Source of the DNA: Cytophagaceae bacterium
GTDB lineage: Bacteria; Bacteroidota; Bacteroidia; Cytophagales; Cytophagaceae
Assembly: GCA_025454925.1 (NCBI GenBank)
Contig: JALONM010000006.1
Span: forward strand, 1-64,000
DNA length: 64,000 bases
Reading direction: 5' to 3'
Position 1 is the stretch's first letter; each line of letters opens with the position of its first letter. The position numbers and the translations under genes are program-made. Positions 57,701 to 64,000 of the stretch are shown one piece after another. Below the pieces are notes generated by a model. That model was given only the letters and a program-made list of their open reading frames with translations, was not told where the DNA came from and made no database searches.

Positions 57701-58022
57701 ATACACGTGCTTTCTGGTCATAGCTACCTGCTGCCAGCCATTTATGGTCGGCGCTAAATTGCAGGCTGTTGAGGGTAAGACCCGCACCGGTTAAGTTTCG
57801 TAATTCTTTGCGCGATTCCACATCCCATAATTTCACCAGGCGGTCCCTGCTACCGGTGGCAGCCAGCTTGCCATCTCCACTCAGGCAAACCGTTTTTACA
57901 GCGCCCGAATGCCCTTGTTGAATTATCGTTTCTAATTTGGTAACCTGCGCCTTGGCTAAAGGTGAGATCAGGCAATAAATACCAACACTTACCAGAGCCG
58001 AAAAATACATTGCTTTCATCAT
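54771..58022 (-). CDS. Secreted WD40 double-propeller protein with C-terminal caspase (C14) domain
   Basis: The protein of 1083 residues begins with a signal peptide (MMKAMYFSALVSVGIYCLISP). About residues 30-660 hold fourteen WD40-type repeats by count of their terminal strands (VKLWDVESRKEL, ARVWDIMSGKLL ... IRIWDIGSAKVL, IKCWNLDKGSEF), enough for two seven-bladed propellers. A beta linker (RDWMVKTKEGYFN...) leads to a caspase-like C14 domain (VLAIGINKYKNANMELNYARKDAEDF) with His916 in YYAGHGS and Cys969 in MDACQSGG. Such proteases usually cleave after Lys or Arg; the propellers probably bind a partner. Start 58022 fits the signal peptide; the frame runs on to 58208, overlapping the divergent gene. 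A periplasmic or surface location is predicted. Confidence 0.9.
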   Translation of the reverse strand: MMKAMYFSALVSVGIYCLISPLAKAQVTKLETIIQQGHSGAVKTVCLSGDGKLAATGSRDRLVKLWDVESRKELRNLTGAGLTLNSLQFSADHKWLAAGSYDQKARVWDIMSGKLLFTSPEFDKYITDVAFTPDGKSLVVAGYSDSLEIFSMSSTKRVLKIAVNADQGRGMGVQVEISPDGKWMALGEDNKTVRVFRVSDWSLVHTFTPARGSCGGCGTVINFSQDSKLLAKFSQNGAPEVYELETGRLMATFAMEGDDIGGIVFSPDNQLLYCMADTLLSVLQVSSQKRLDSVYIGKHGTINEMVIDKEGKQLYMACDKNTTLVWNIAERKIAGTLEGLLQKADKGGLDYDPDSYWSSHIAQYTKLKTVISLAPDNVHVASGKIGKKAVWWNLEKGSADKILDGHSKAVLSLEHSKNGKLLITGDIAGDAMVWDLNSGQSLRSIHHSRHPILCMSIHPSGEQVALGGWESQVSVWNIQTGTKESLLDLDGGAPYSLSFSPDGLYLVVGRLNKTLELYEPDSRKLVRSFIGHSDMVSSVSFGNDKYKMLSASWDGSARLWDITTGIMLQKFKTNEPLHAALIMPDGKRIITAGDDRIIRIWDIGSAKVLKTLEGHQTQITSLQITSDGKSLLSYSIDGIIKCWNLDKGSEFYEHIHLNERDWMVKTKEGYFNATNGARNSIHFVRGLEVFKPEQFFNEFYRPDLFSSIFKLRGNTESGSQVSIDSRLNQAPPPLLKVALQPLANGKQASLHVRMTDLGGGVAELRLMHNGKNIEIKPARLQFPEGKNNSKIYVDTVDLVGGMNTFEAVGINRLRIESPPSSAQYLAPYAPNAAVCHVLAIGINKYKNANMELNYARKDAEDFVQTFAAKGKNLYKEIRVHSLFDAEASKKNILDTLDKLSKSIASHDVFVLYYAGHGSMNDGKFYFIPHECTRLYEAGALSSSAVEASEIQNRLQKIKALKQIIIMDACQSGGSVELLAMRGGMEEKAMAQLSRSAGIHILASAGSEQNAKEVATLKHGIFTYVLLKALEGAADGAPDDGKITLFEIKSYLDDQVPELNREHSNKIQYPYTFSRGHDFPLVLE

Positions 58023-58110
58023 ACTGGAAGATATCGATTGAGAAACATTTTTCCAACACTTTTGGCATTCGCCTTGCCTTTTGTAATTTACATCCAATTC
58101 CATTGATCGT

Positions 58111-59142
58111 ATGAAAACTAATTTCCTATCTTTTCTACTAGCACTGCCTCTGTTCCTTGGGGCACAGAAACAAGATTCCGTAGTCATTGCCGGAGTAGGC
58201 GATATCATGTTCGGAACAAATTATCCTTCCCCTTCCTACTTGCCTCCCAACGATGGGAAAAATTTGTTGGATTCTGTCGCTTCATACCTGAAGTCTGCAA
58301 CCATTACTTTTGGCAACGCAGAAGGGACTTTTCTCAACGAAGGTGGTGAAGTCAAATCATGTTCCAATCCTGCGGTCTGTTACGCTTTCCGGCAGCCTGT
58401 TCGATATGCACAATATTTTCTTCAGGGAGGTTTTGATTTAATTAGTGTAGCCAATAATCATGTCGGCGATTTTGGTGAAACCGGTCGCCGGAGCACTGCC
58501 AAAACGTTGTCGGAGGCTGGACTGGGGTTTGCTGGACTCCTTACGCATCCTTATACAATTGTGGAACGCGATGGAAAAAAGTTCGGGCTGGTGGCTTTTT
58601 CGCCTAACGGCGGAACCTGCGACATTAAGAATATTCGCGAAGCGGCAAAACTGGTAAAGAAGGTGGATAGCTTATGCGATATTCTCATAGTTTCGTTTCA
58701 TGGCGGCGCGGAAGGAAGCAAGCATACGCATGTCACCAAGAATACAGAAATCTTTTACGGCGAAGACCGTGGTAATGTGCATGCATTCAGTCATGCCATG
58801 ATCGATGCCGGTGCCGATGTGGTGTTTGGTCATGGTCCGCACGTAACCAGGGCGGTTGAAGTGTATAAAAATAGATTCATAGCCTACAGCCTTGGTAATT
58901 TTTGTACCTATGGCAGGTTTAATTTAAAAGGAATTAATGGACTGGCTCCGATTATAAAAGTAATGACGAATCAAAAGGGGGAGTTTATGAAAGCGGATGT
59001 TATTTCTACACGCCAGATAGGAGAGGGGATACCCGTGATCGATCCGACAGAAGGAGCTTTCAAACAGTTGGAAATGCTCACCAACTCTGATTTCCCGGGC
59101 CATGGCTTACTGTTTCACAACAATCAGATCCGTTTGAAATAA
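58111..59142 (+). CDS. CapA-family (PGA_cap-type) metallophosphatase-like protein
   Basis: The 343-residue protein has a signal peptide (MKTNFLSFLLALPLFLGAQ) and the CapA fold: VVIAGVGDIMFGTNY, NAEGTFL, VANNHVGDFG and VSFHGGAEGS...DVVFGHGPHV. CapA proteins belong to the metallophosphoesterase-like group tied to poly-gamma-glutamate capsule export, though many Bacteroidetes homologues have unknown roles. The start is 88 bases from the divergent WD40-caspase start, so the two share a promoter region. No other capsule synthesis genes of this type adjoin. Confidence 0.88.
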   Translation: MKTNFLSFLLALPLFLGAQKQDSVVIAGVGDIMFGTNYPSPSYLPPNDGKNLLDSVASYLKSATITFGNAEGTFLNEGGEVKSCSNPAVCYAFRQPVRYAQYFLQGGFDLISVANNHVGDFGETGRRSTAKTLSEAGLGFAGLLTHPYTIVERDGKKFGLVAFSPNGGTCDIKNIREAAKLVKKVDSLCDILIVSFHGGAEGSKHTHVTKNTEIFYGEDRGNVHAFSHAMIDAGADVVFGHGPHVTRAVEVYKNRFIAYSLGNFCTYGRFNLKGINGLAPIIKVMTNQKGEFMKADVISTRQIGEGIPVIDPTEGAFKQLEMLTNSDFPGHGLLFHNNQIRLK

Positions 59143-59181
59143 CCAGGCGGAAAAAATCTGGAATGCCTATGTTGCCGTATT

Positions 59182-59233
59182 CTTATAAAAACGAAAGCCT
59201 TCTTTTTCCAAGGAAGGCTTTCGTTTTTATAAG
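59182..59233. terminator. Very strong bidirectional terminator after the CapA-like gene
   Basis: A perfect 21-bp stem (59182-59202 with 59213-59233, core ACGAAAGCCTTC) has a 10-base loop and A/T runs on both sides. It starts 39 bases after the stop codon. Confidence 0.93.
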
Positions 59234-59410
59234 GCTTATTAACCGCAATTAGGCTGTAGTACATGTACTACGAGTCGAAATCTCTTTATCAGAGTGTGTT
59301 TCCTCGAATTTCCTCGTCGAAATATGGGTTGGTATTCCTTCCTCTTAAATTCTTGTGGGAACGCGCTTTGATAGTGAGCTTTCGGCTCTCGTTGCAATCT
59401 CTACTGTCTA

Positions 59411-59535
59411 ATTGCGGTTCAAGCGGCTTTTCCCCATAGTTGCGAAGCGTGCGATGGAGAAAGTTCATGGATGGTAGTTCCATGGATTCTAATTCCGACA
59501 TAGAAAATATTGGGCTTCGAAAATCATTTCTTGTT
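59411..59535 (+). repeat. Copy C of the GCGAAGC/GGAGAAA interspersed repeat
   Basis: Blocks GCGGCTTTTCC, AGTTGCGAAGCG, CGATGGAGAAAGTTCATGG, CCATGG, CGACATAGAAA and CGAAAATCATTTCTT occur in the same order and spacing as at 10711-10835. Differences are mainly transitions. Confidence 0.75.
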
Positions 59536-59627
59536 TTCGAATTTTTTTGAAACATCCGATTTGGTTTTCGGTTTTTGACAGACGAATTTCTACAGGGAAA
59601 TTCTATTTCTAATGGCAGGGCTGGTGT

Positions 59628-59760
59628 TGCGTGAGGGATAGAGTGTAAAGCCTGTTGGCGTTGTGGCGCGAAAGGCGCCACAACCCCAACAAGGGCTTGA
59701 AGCGATAGCCCGGCCCGCGGTGACGTGGCGCCGAAGGCGCCACCACAAGGGACACGCCCA
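59628..59760 (-). repeat. Hairpin-rich interspersed repeat, reverse copy
   Basis: Read on the minus strand it runs TGGGCGTGTCCC...GGGCCGGGC...TCGCTTCAAG...TATCCCTCACGCA, matching the element at 52698-52817. Its internal hairpins (GTGGCGCC/GGCGCCAC; TTGTGGCGC/GCGCCACAA) differ in sequence and length from the other copy but keep pairing. Confidence 0.85.
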
Positions 59761-59846
59761 AGTTCTTGCTACTTTGAAAAAGGTATATTCGTAGGGATAT
59801 TTAGCTTGACAACCAACCTTTGGAACTGCTTAGTTGGAGGCTTGCA

Positions 59847-61139
59847 TTACAAACTCCAATACGTAAAACCGCTGAGTTTATTCCGCAATATTCCTTTGAT
59901 GTCAACAAAAATAGGATTCGTTCCTGCCAATTTACTAAAGTACTCCTGCCCTAGTTGCTGGTAGTCGCGGTGCATGACCGCCAATACAATGGCGTCGTAG
60001 CCTTGCGATGCTTCCTTGCACATGCTAATGCCGTATTCGTGCTCGAATTCTTCCGGCGAAGCATAGGGATCTACCACATCTACCTGTAAGCTATATTCTT
60101 TTAGTTCGCGGATAATATCGACCACTTTGGAATTGCGAATGTCTTCTACGTTTTCTTTAAACGTAGCGCCCATCACCAATACTTTCGAAGCATTAATTAC
60201 TTTGCCGGCCTTGATCAGCATTTGTACTGTATTTTTAGCAATGTACTGTCCCATGCTATCGTTGATGTGGCGACCGCTTAGAATAACATTTGGATTATAT
60301 CCCAATTGTTTGGCTTTATGAGTAAGGTAGTATGGGTCTACACCTATGCAATGACCACCCACCAAACCTGGCGTAAATTTTAGAAAGTTCCATTTGGTGC
60401 CTGCTGCTTCGAGCACCTCAAAGGTATTGATGCCCAGTTTATGGCAAATCATCGAGAGTTCGTTCATCAGAGCAATATTTAAATCGCGCTGCGTGTTCTC
60501 GATGATTTTGGCGGCTTCGGCCACTTTGATGCTTGAGGCTTTGTGCACACCGGCTTTTACTACCAGTTCGTAAACCTGTGCAATCTGTGCAGAGGATTCT
60601 TCATCGCAACCCGACACTACTTTAATAATTTTGGAAAGGGTATGCTCCTTATCTCCCGGATTAATGCGCTCCGGAGAGTAGCCAAGCTTAAAATCCTGCA
60701 CGGCTTTTAAGCCCGACAGTTTTTCTAAAATCGGTACACAATCCTCTTCGGTACAACCCGGGTATACGGTAGATTCGAATACAACATAATCTCCTTTTTT
60801 CAGCACACTTCCCACCGTTTTGGATGCTCCCAACAAAGGCTTCAGATCGGGAAGATTAAACTCGTCGATAGGGGTAGGAACTGCTACAATAAAGAAAGTA
60901 ACTTTTTTTAAATCCTCCGGCTTACAGGTAAATTCTATGTCGCATCCTTCAAAGTCTTTTGATTCAAGTTCCCCACTCGGATCAATATTTTTTTTCATCA
61001 ATTCAACACGACTTTCATTGATGTCAAAGCCTACCACTTTTATTTTTCTGGCAAACTCAAGGGCTATGGGTAAACCGACGTACCCCAAACCTATTACAGC
61101 CAGACAAGTCTCTTTTTTTACCAGACGGTCAATGATCAT
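59847..61139 (-). CDS. UDP-sugar dehydrogenase (UDP-HexNAc type, TviB/WbpA-like)
   Basis: The 430-residue NAD-dependent enzyme oxidises a nucleotide sugar to a uronic acid for surface polysaccharides. It has the Rossmann start (AVIGLGYVGLPIALEFA), AVPTPIDEFNLPDLKPL, STVYPGCTEE, YSPERINPGDKEH, the catalytic-cysteine segment GLVGGHCIGVDPYYL and the C-terminal domain (GATFKENVEDIRNSKV). The PERINPGDKEH and DPYYLTHKA patterns favour UDP-N-acetylhexosamine dehydrogenases over UDP-glucose dehydrogenase. It stands alone, away from other polysaccharide genes apart from the flippase about 15 kb upstream. Confidence 0.92.
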   Translation of the reverse strand: MIIDRLVKKETCLAVIGLGYVGLPIALEFARKIKVVGFDINESRVELMKKNIDPSGELESKDFEGCDIEFTCKPEDLKKVTFFIVAVPTPIDEFNLPDLKPLLGASKTVGSVLKKGDYVVFESTVYPGCTEEDCVPILEKLSGLKAVQDFKLGYSPERINPGDKEHTLSKIIKVVSGCDEESSAQIAQVYELVVKAGVHKASSIKVAEAAKIIENTQRDLNIALMNELSMICHKLGINTFEVLEAAGTKWNFLKFTPGLVGGHCIGVDPYYLTHKAKQLGYNPNVILSGRHINDSMGQYIAKNTVQMLIKAGKVINASKVLVMGATFKENVEDIRNSKVVDIIRELKEYSLQVDVVDPYASPEEFEHEYGISMCKEASQGYDAIVLAVMHRDYQQLGQEYFSKLAGTNPIFVDIKGILRNKLSGFTYWSL

Positions 61140-61386
61140 ACTACCTGTTATTATTATGTTGCTAATTTGTTTATTGGATTTCTTATCAGAAAAGTTTAAT
61201 GATTGCCAGGGTGTGAATACTCATACCTCAAAAAAACGAATCCGGTTGACTTTCAACAATACTTAATTATTCTTCCGGTATTCCCGATGTGGCAAAATCA
61301 AACCACACCATTTCTACATCCATGCATTCCTTAATCCCTGTAACAGCCAACTACGAAATTCAAACGAAATGGTTAGGATATATAAA

Positions 61387-61428
61387 GCATGCACCTGGCT
61401 GTCTTCAACCAACTGGCCAGGTGCATGC
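61387..61428 (-). terminator. Terminator after pgi
   Basis: A 13-bp perfect stem (GCATGCACCTGGC at 61387-61399 with its complement at 61416-61428) has a 16-base loop and is followed on the minus strand by TTTATATA. It begins 3 bases past the pgi stop. Confidence 0.82.
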
Positions 61429-61431
61429 AGC

Positions 61432-63075
61432 TTATGCTTTGTGTTGTTTGTAATAATTGATCAACCCATTGGTAGAAGAATCATGGCTCGCGATTTTATC
61501 AGAAGAATGCAGTTCCCCTAAGATTTTCTTTGCCAGTTGTTTTCCTAGTTCAACCCCCCATTGGTCGAATGAATTGATGTTCCAGATAATTCCCTGTACA
61601 AATATTTTATGTTCGTACATGGCAATCAAAGAACCCAACACCCTTGGGCTTAGTTTTTTAAACATGATGGAATTGGTGGGGCGGTTTCCTGGGAAAACTT
61701 TATGCGCCAGCAAACGATCGAGCGCTTCTCCCTGAAGGCCTTCTTTCTCCAGCTCCGCACGTGCCTCGTCCCAATTTTTACCTTTCATCAAAGCTTCTGT
61801 TTGCGCAAAGAAGTTGGCAAGCAATTTTTCATGATGGTCGCTCAATGGGTTCTGCGAATTTACCGGAGCCAGAAAGTCACAAGGAATCAGTTTGGTGCCC
61901 TGGTGAATTAATTGGTAGAAAGCGTGCTGACCGTTAGTGCCTGGCTCGCCCCACAGGATAGGTCCTGTGCTGTATTCCGAAATTACTTCACCGTCTTTGG
62001 TTACTCGTTTACCATTACTTTCCATGTCGCCCTGCTGGAAATAAGCCGCAAAGCGATGCATGTACTGGTCGTAAGGCAATATGGCATGTGTTTCACTTCC
62101 GAAAAAGTTGTTGTACCAAATGCCCAGCAAGGCTAATAATACGGGTATGTTTTGTTCGTAAGGAGATGTGCGGAAATGCTCGTCCATATCGTGCGCGCCA
62201 TCCAATAACTCACGGAAATTCTGGAATCCTATGGATACCGCAATGGATAATCCAATGGCAGACCACAGCGAATAACGGCCACCTACCCAATCCCAGAATT
62301 CAAACATATTGTTGGTGTCGATACCAAACTTCGCTACTTCAGTAGCGTTGGTAGACAAGGCCACAAAATGCTTGGCAACATGCGAAACTTCCTGCGCCGA
62401 CTGTAAAAACCAATGACGTGCGCTTTCTGCATTCGTTATGGTTTCCTGAGTAGTAAAGGTTTTGGAAGCAATAATGAAAAGTGTCGTTTCCGGATTTAAT
62501 CCACGCAAAACTTCTGAAATATGCGTGCCGTCTACGTTCGACACAAAATGCACCTTTGGTCCGCTATGTCCGTATGATTTTAGTGCTTCCGTTACCATTA
62601 ATGGTCCTAAGTCCGAACCGCCGATTCCTATATTAACTACATCACTGATGCTTTTTCCGGTATATCCTTTCCAATCACCACTGCGAACTTTCTCCGAAAA
62701 CTCCTTCATCTTGTCCAACACCGGATGAATTTTTTTCATCACATCTTCACCGTCTACCGTAATATGCGAAGCCGATGGATTCCGGAGGGCTACATGCAAT
62801 ACAGACCGGTTTTCTGTGGTATTTATTTTTACCCCTCCAAACATACTGTCTATGGCTTGTCTCAGGTTACTTTCATGAGCCAGTTGTATCAGCACGCTGC
62901 GGGTCTCTTCGGTAATTCTGTTTTTGGAATAATCCAACAGAATGTCATTGAACTGAATCGAAAATTTACTGAAACGTTGTGGGTCCTGATCAAACAAATC
63001 GCGCATTTGCAAACCGGATACAGTTTGGAAGTGCGCTTCTAATCGCTGCCAACTTGGTAAAGACGTAGGTTTCAT
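61432..63075 (-). CDS. pgi: Glucose-6-phosphate isomerase
   Basis: The 547-residue enzyme interconverts glucose 6-phosphate and fructose 6-phosphate. It has [22 protein letters not shown], the [13 protein letters not shown] sugar-phosphate site, [21 protein letters not shown] and a C-terminal [16 protein letters not shown]. Length matches the E. coli-type enzyme (about 550). With pfkA elsewhere in the window it supplies the upper glycolytic steps. Confidence 0.97.
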   Translation of the reverse strand: MKPTSLPSWQRLEAHFQTVSGLQMRDLFDQDPQRFSKFSIQFNDILLDYSKNRITEETRSVLIQLAHESNLRQAIDSMFGGVKINTTENRSVLHVALRNPSASHITVDGEDVMKKIHPVLDKMKEFSEKVRSGDWKGYTGKSISDVVNIGIGGSDLGPLMVTEALKSYGHSGPKVHFVSNVDGTHISEVLRGLNPETTLFIIASKTFTTQETITNAESARHWFLQSAQEVSHVAKHFVALSTNATEVAKFGIDTNNMFEFWDWVGGRYSLWSAIGLSIAVSIGFQNFRELLDGAHDMDEHFRTSPYEQNIPVLLALLGIWYNNFFGSETHAILPYDQYMHRFAAYFQQGDMESNGKRVTKDGEVISEYSTGPILWGEPGTNGQHAFYQLIHQGTKLIPCDFLAPVNSQNPLSDHHEKLLANFFAQTEALMKGKNWDEARAELEKEGLQGEALDRLLAHKVFPGNRPTNSIMFKKLSPRVLGSLIAMYEHKIFVQGIIWNINSFDQWGVELGKQLAKKILGELHSSDKIASHDSSTNGLINYYKQHKA

Positions 63076-63307
63076 GAATAGAATTTTTTTAGTGTTATGC
63101 TTCGCAGATACCCCAGGGGACTGCGATAGACCGTAAATGTAAGGAATATTTCAAGAGATAAAAACCAGGAAATTCGACTCTTTTTGGCAGGTAAATCCAA
63201 TACAAAAATCCTATAATTGAACACACAGGCAGAGGAGCCTGTGCTGACATCGCAAGGCTTATAGATGGGCAATGAGGGACGTTTGAGCACTTAGCCTTAG
63301 CCAAAGC

Positions 63308-63826
63308 TCATACGCTTTTAGGTAGGGTATTACGTTTTTTGCGTTCCGATCTAAATTTCCATACATGCCACCCAATGCCCGCCAGCATGCCAATCACCCC
63401 ACCAATTTTTGCAAAATTATTCATCTGTACTACTTTCCTGAATGCTTCCTGATCGCCAATATCGGGATAGCGAAGTCCGGAGGCCTGAAGAGGAATCCAA
63501 AAGCCAAGCACGGCAAATACAGTAGCCAGAAAAAGTGAGATCAAAAAGCTTTGTAAGGTTACTTTCCATTGCTTGCTCAGGCCATCGTGAAATAAGCCCA
63601 CCAATCCGAGTACTGTACCCAATATCAATCCTATAGTCCAGGTATTGGAAAATCCAGACTGTGCAACTTCCCAGCGCAAGGAGGGCGATTGTTCCGAAAC
63701 ACCCCGCACCTTTATAAAAAAATCGGGGGAAATGAAAAACGTAAATTGATCGAACAAAGCACCATACAGTCCTCCCAACAAAGGAGCCAAGAGTATAAAT
63801 ATTGCAGCTAGTAAATATTTCTTCAT
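63308..63826 (-). CDS. Small integral membrane protein of unknown function
   Basis: The 172-residue protein has about four hydrophobic segments (YLLAAIFILLAPLLGGLYGALF, WTIGLILGTVLGLVGLF, FLISLFLATVFAVLGFWIPL, IGGVIGMLAGIGWHVW) and a basic C-terminus (KFRSERKKRNTLPKSV). The first could be a signal anchor. I do not recognise a family. It is followed by about 230 bases without a gene before pgi on the same strand. Confidence 0.7.
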   Translation of the reverse strand: MKKYLLAAIFILLAPLLGGLYGALFDQFTFFISPDFFIKVRGVSEQSPSLRWEVAQSGFSNTWTIGLILGTVLGLVGLFHDGLSKQWKVTLQSFLISLFLATVFAVLGFWIPLQASGLRYPDIGDQEAFRKVVQMNNFAKIGGVIGMLAGIGWHVWKFRSERKKRNTLPKSV

Positions 63827-64000
63827 TCGTAACTTTTTTGTTCTGTTTATGCTCTTACGTAAAATGCCAAAAAATGATCAGTTTGCCTTACATAGGCTGC
63901 TAACAAGGTATTGAATTATGCAGTAACTTGTGGTGATTTTTGTATTTCACGGTTGTAAGAAGAGAGTCTTGCCTTCTTAGAGATTCGGCAAAAAGCAAGA
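63827..64000. other. Right-edge spacer
   Basis: No gene, RNA or repeat was recognised in these bases. Confidence 0.4.

Larger units (their letters stand above)
59234..59846. other. Repeat-rich spacer before the sugar dehydrogenase gene
   Basis: It holds copy C of one repeat (59411-59535) and the reverse copy of the hairpin-rich repeat (59628-59760). A 130-codon minus-strand frame overlaps the first and is low quality, so it is not called. No gene was recognised. Confidence 0.6.

Noticed and set aside
59289-59681. 130-codon minus-strand frame in the repeat-rich spacer
   Set aside because: It runs across two repeat elements and reads as translated non-coding sequence.
63100-63300. tRNA gene between pgi and the small membrane protein
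   Set aside because: No cloverleaf arms or conserved T-loop sequence could be assembled from these bases.
63072-63304. Two overlapping short minus-strand frames upstream of pgi
   Set aside because: Both are under 75 codons with no domain or signal peptide.

Overview
The window is a chromosomal segment of a member of the Bacteroidota. Evidence: two secreted proteins with type IX secretion (T9SS) or gliding-type C-terminal domains, a ClpP-ClpP-ClpX cluster of Bacteroidetes type, a 652-residue GyrB, a ZapA gene preceded by a coiled-coil gene, starts without Shine-Dalgarno sequences, and several intergenic TAnnTTTG boxes that match the Bacteroidetes sigma-factor -7 consensus. The order cannot be fixed from the sequence. 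No rRNA, tRNA, CRISPR array, prophage or intact insertion sequence was found.

Layout. 0-4.8 kb: the 3' end of a small helix-turn-helix-like gene with a decayed copy beside it, a fused tandem D-Ala-D-Ala ligase-like protein, and a MORN/YwqK-like secreted protein. 4.9-10.7 kb: a tightly coupled six-gene photolyase/cryptochrome operon (SDR, flavin reductase-like protein, divergent photolyase, DUF2256 mini-protein, iron-sulfur photolyase, Cry-DASH). 10.7-21 kb: an AT-rich spacer, then a single-module fully reducing type I polyketide synthase (KS-AT-DH-ER-KR-ACP-TE), a phosphopantetheinyl transferase able to prime it, and a membrane-GAF protein. 21-25.6 kb: pfkA, a TPR-LRR protein, CoA-transferase subunit A, an SRPBCC protein and a lipoprotein glutathione peroxidase. 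25.8-29.9 kb: clpP-clpP-clpX, then Mrp and a NifU-domain protein. 29.9-34.8 kb: a small secreted protein, polyphosphate kinase and gyrB, all on the minus strand. 35.3-40.3 kb: a gliding-motility-type secreted protein, a membrane PASTA protein and a T9SS cargo. 40.3-44.7 kb: a DEAD-box helicase, gatB and a polysaccharide flippase. 44.9-48.3 kb: CoA-transferase subunit B, a 32-residue membrane peptide, a coiled-coil protein, zapA and rny. 48.6-59.1 kb: a beta-barrel protein, a eukaryote-type glycogen branching enzyme, an RHS-like protein, an acyl-CoA carboxylase beta subunit, a secreted double-propeller WD40-caspase protein and a CapA-like protein divergent from it. 59.1-64 kb: a repeat-rich spacer, a nucleotide-sugar dehydrogenase, pgi and a small membrane protein.

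Functional links. The photolyase operon joins three different photolyase/cryptochrome classes with two redox proteins, which suggests a blue-light repair and flavin-redox module. The polyketide synthase and its transferase form a minimal self-contained route to a reduced acyl product. The two halves of a 3-oxoacid CoA-transferase lie about 20 kb apart.

Non-coding structure is also notable. Two families of interspersed intergenic repeats occur: a hairpin-rich element of about 120-135 bp present twice in opposite orientation, and a degenerate element with a GCGAAGC...GGAGAAA...TCATGGAT core present in two clear and two weak copies. Strong hairpin terminators mark most transcription-unit ends.
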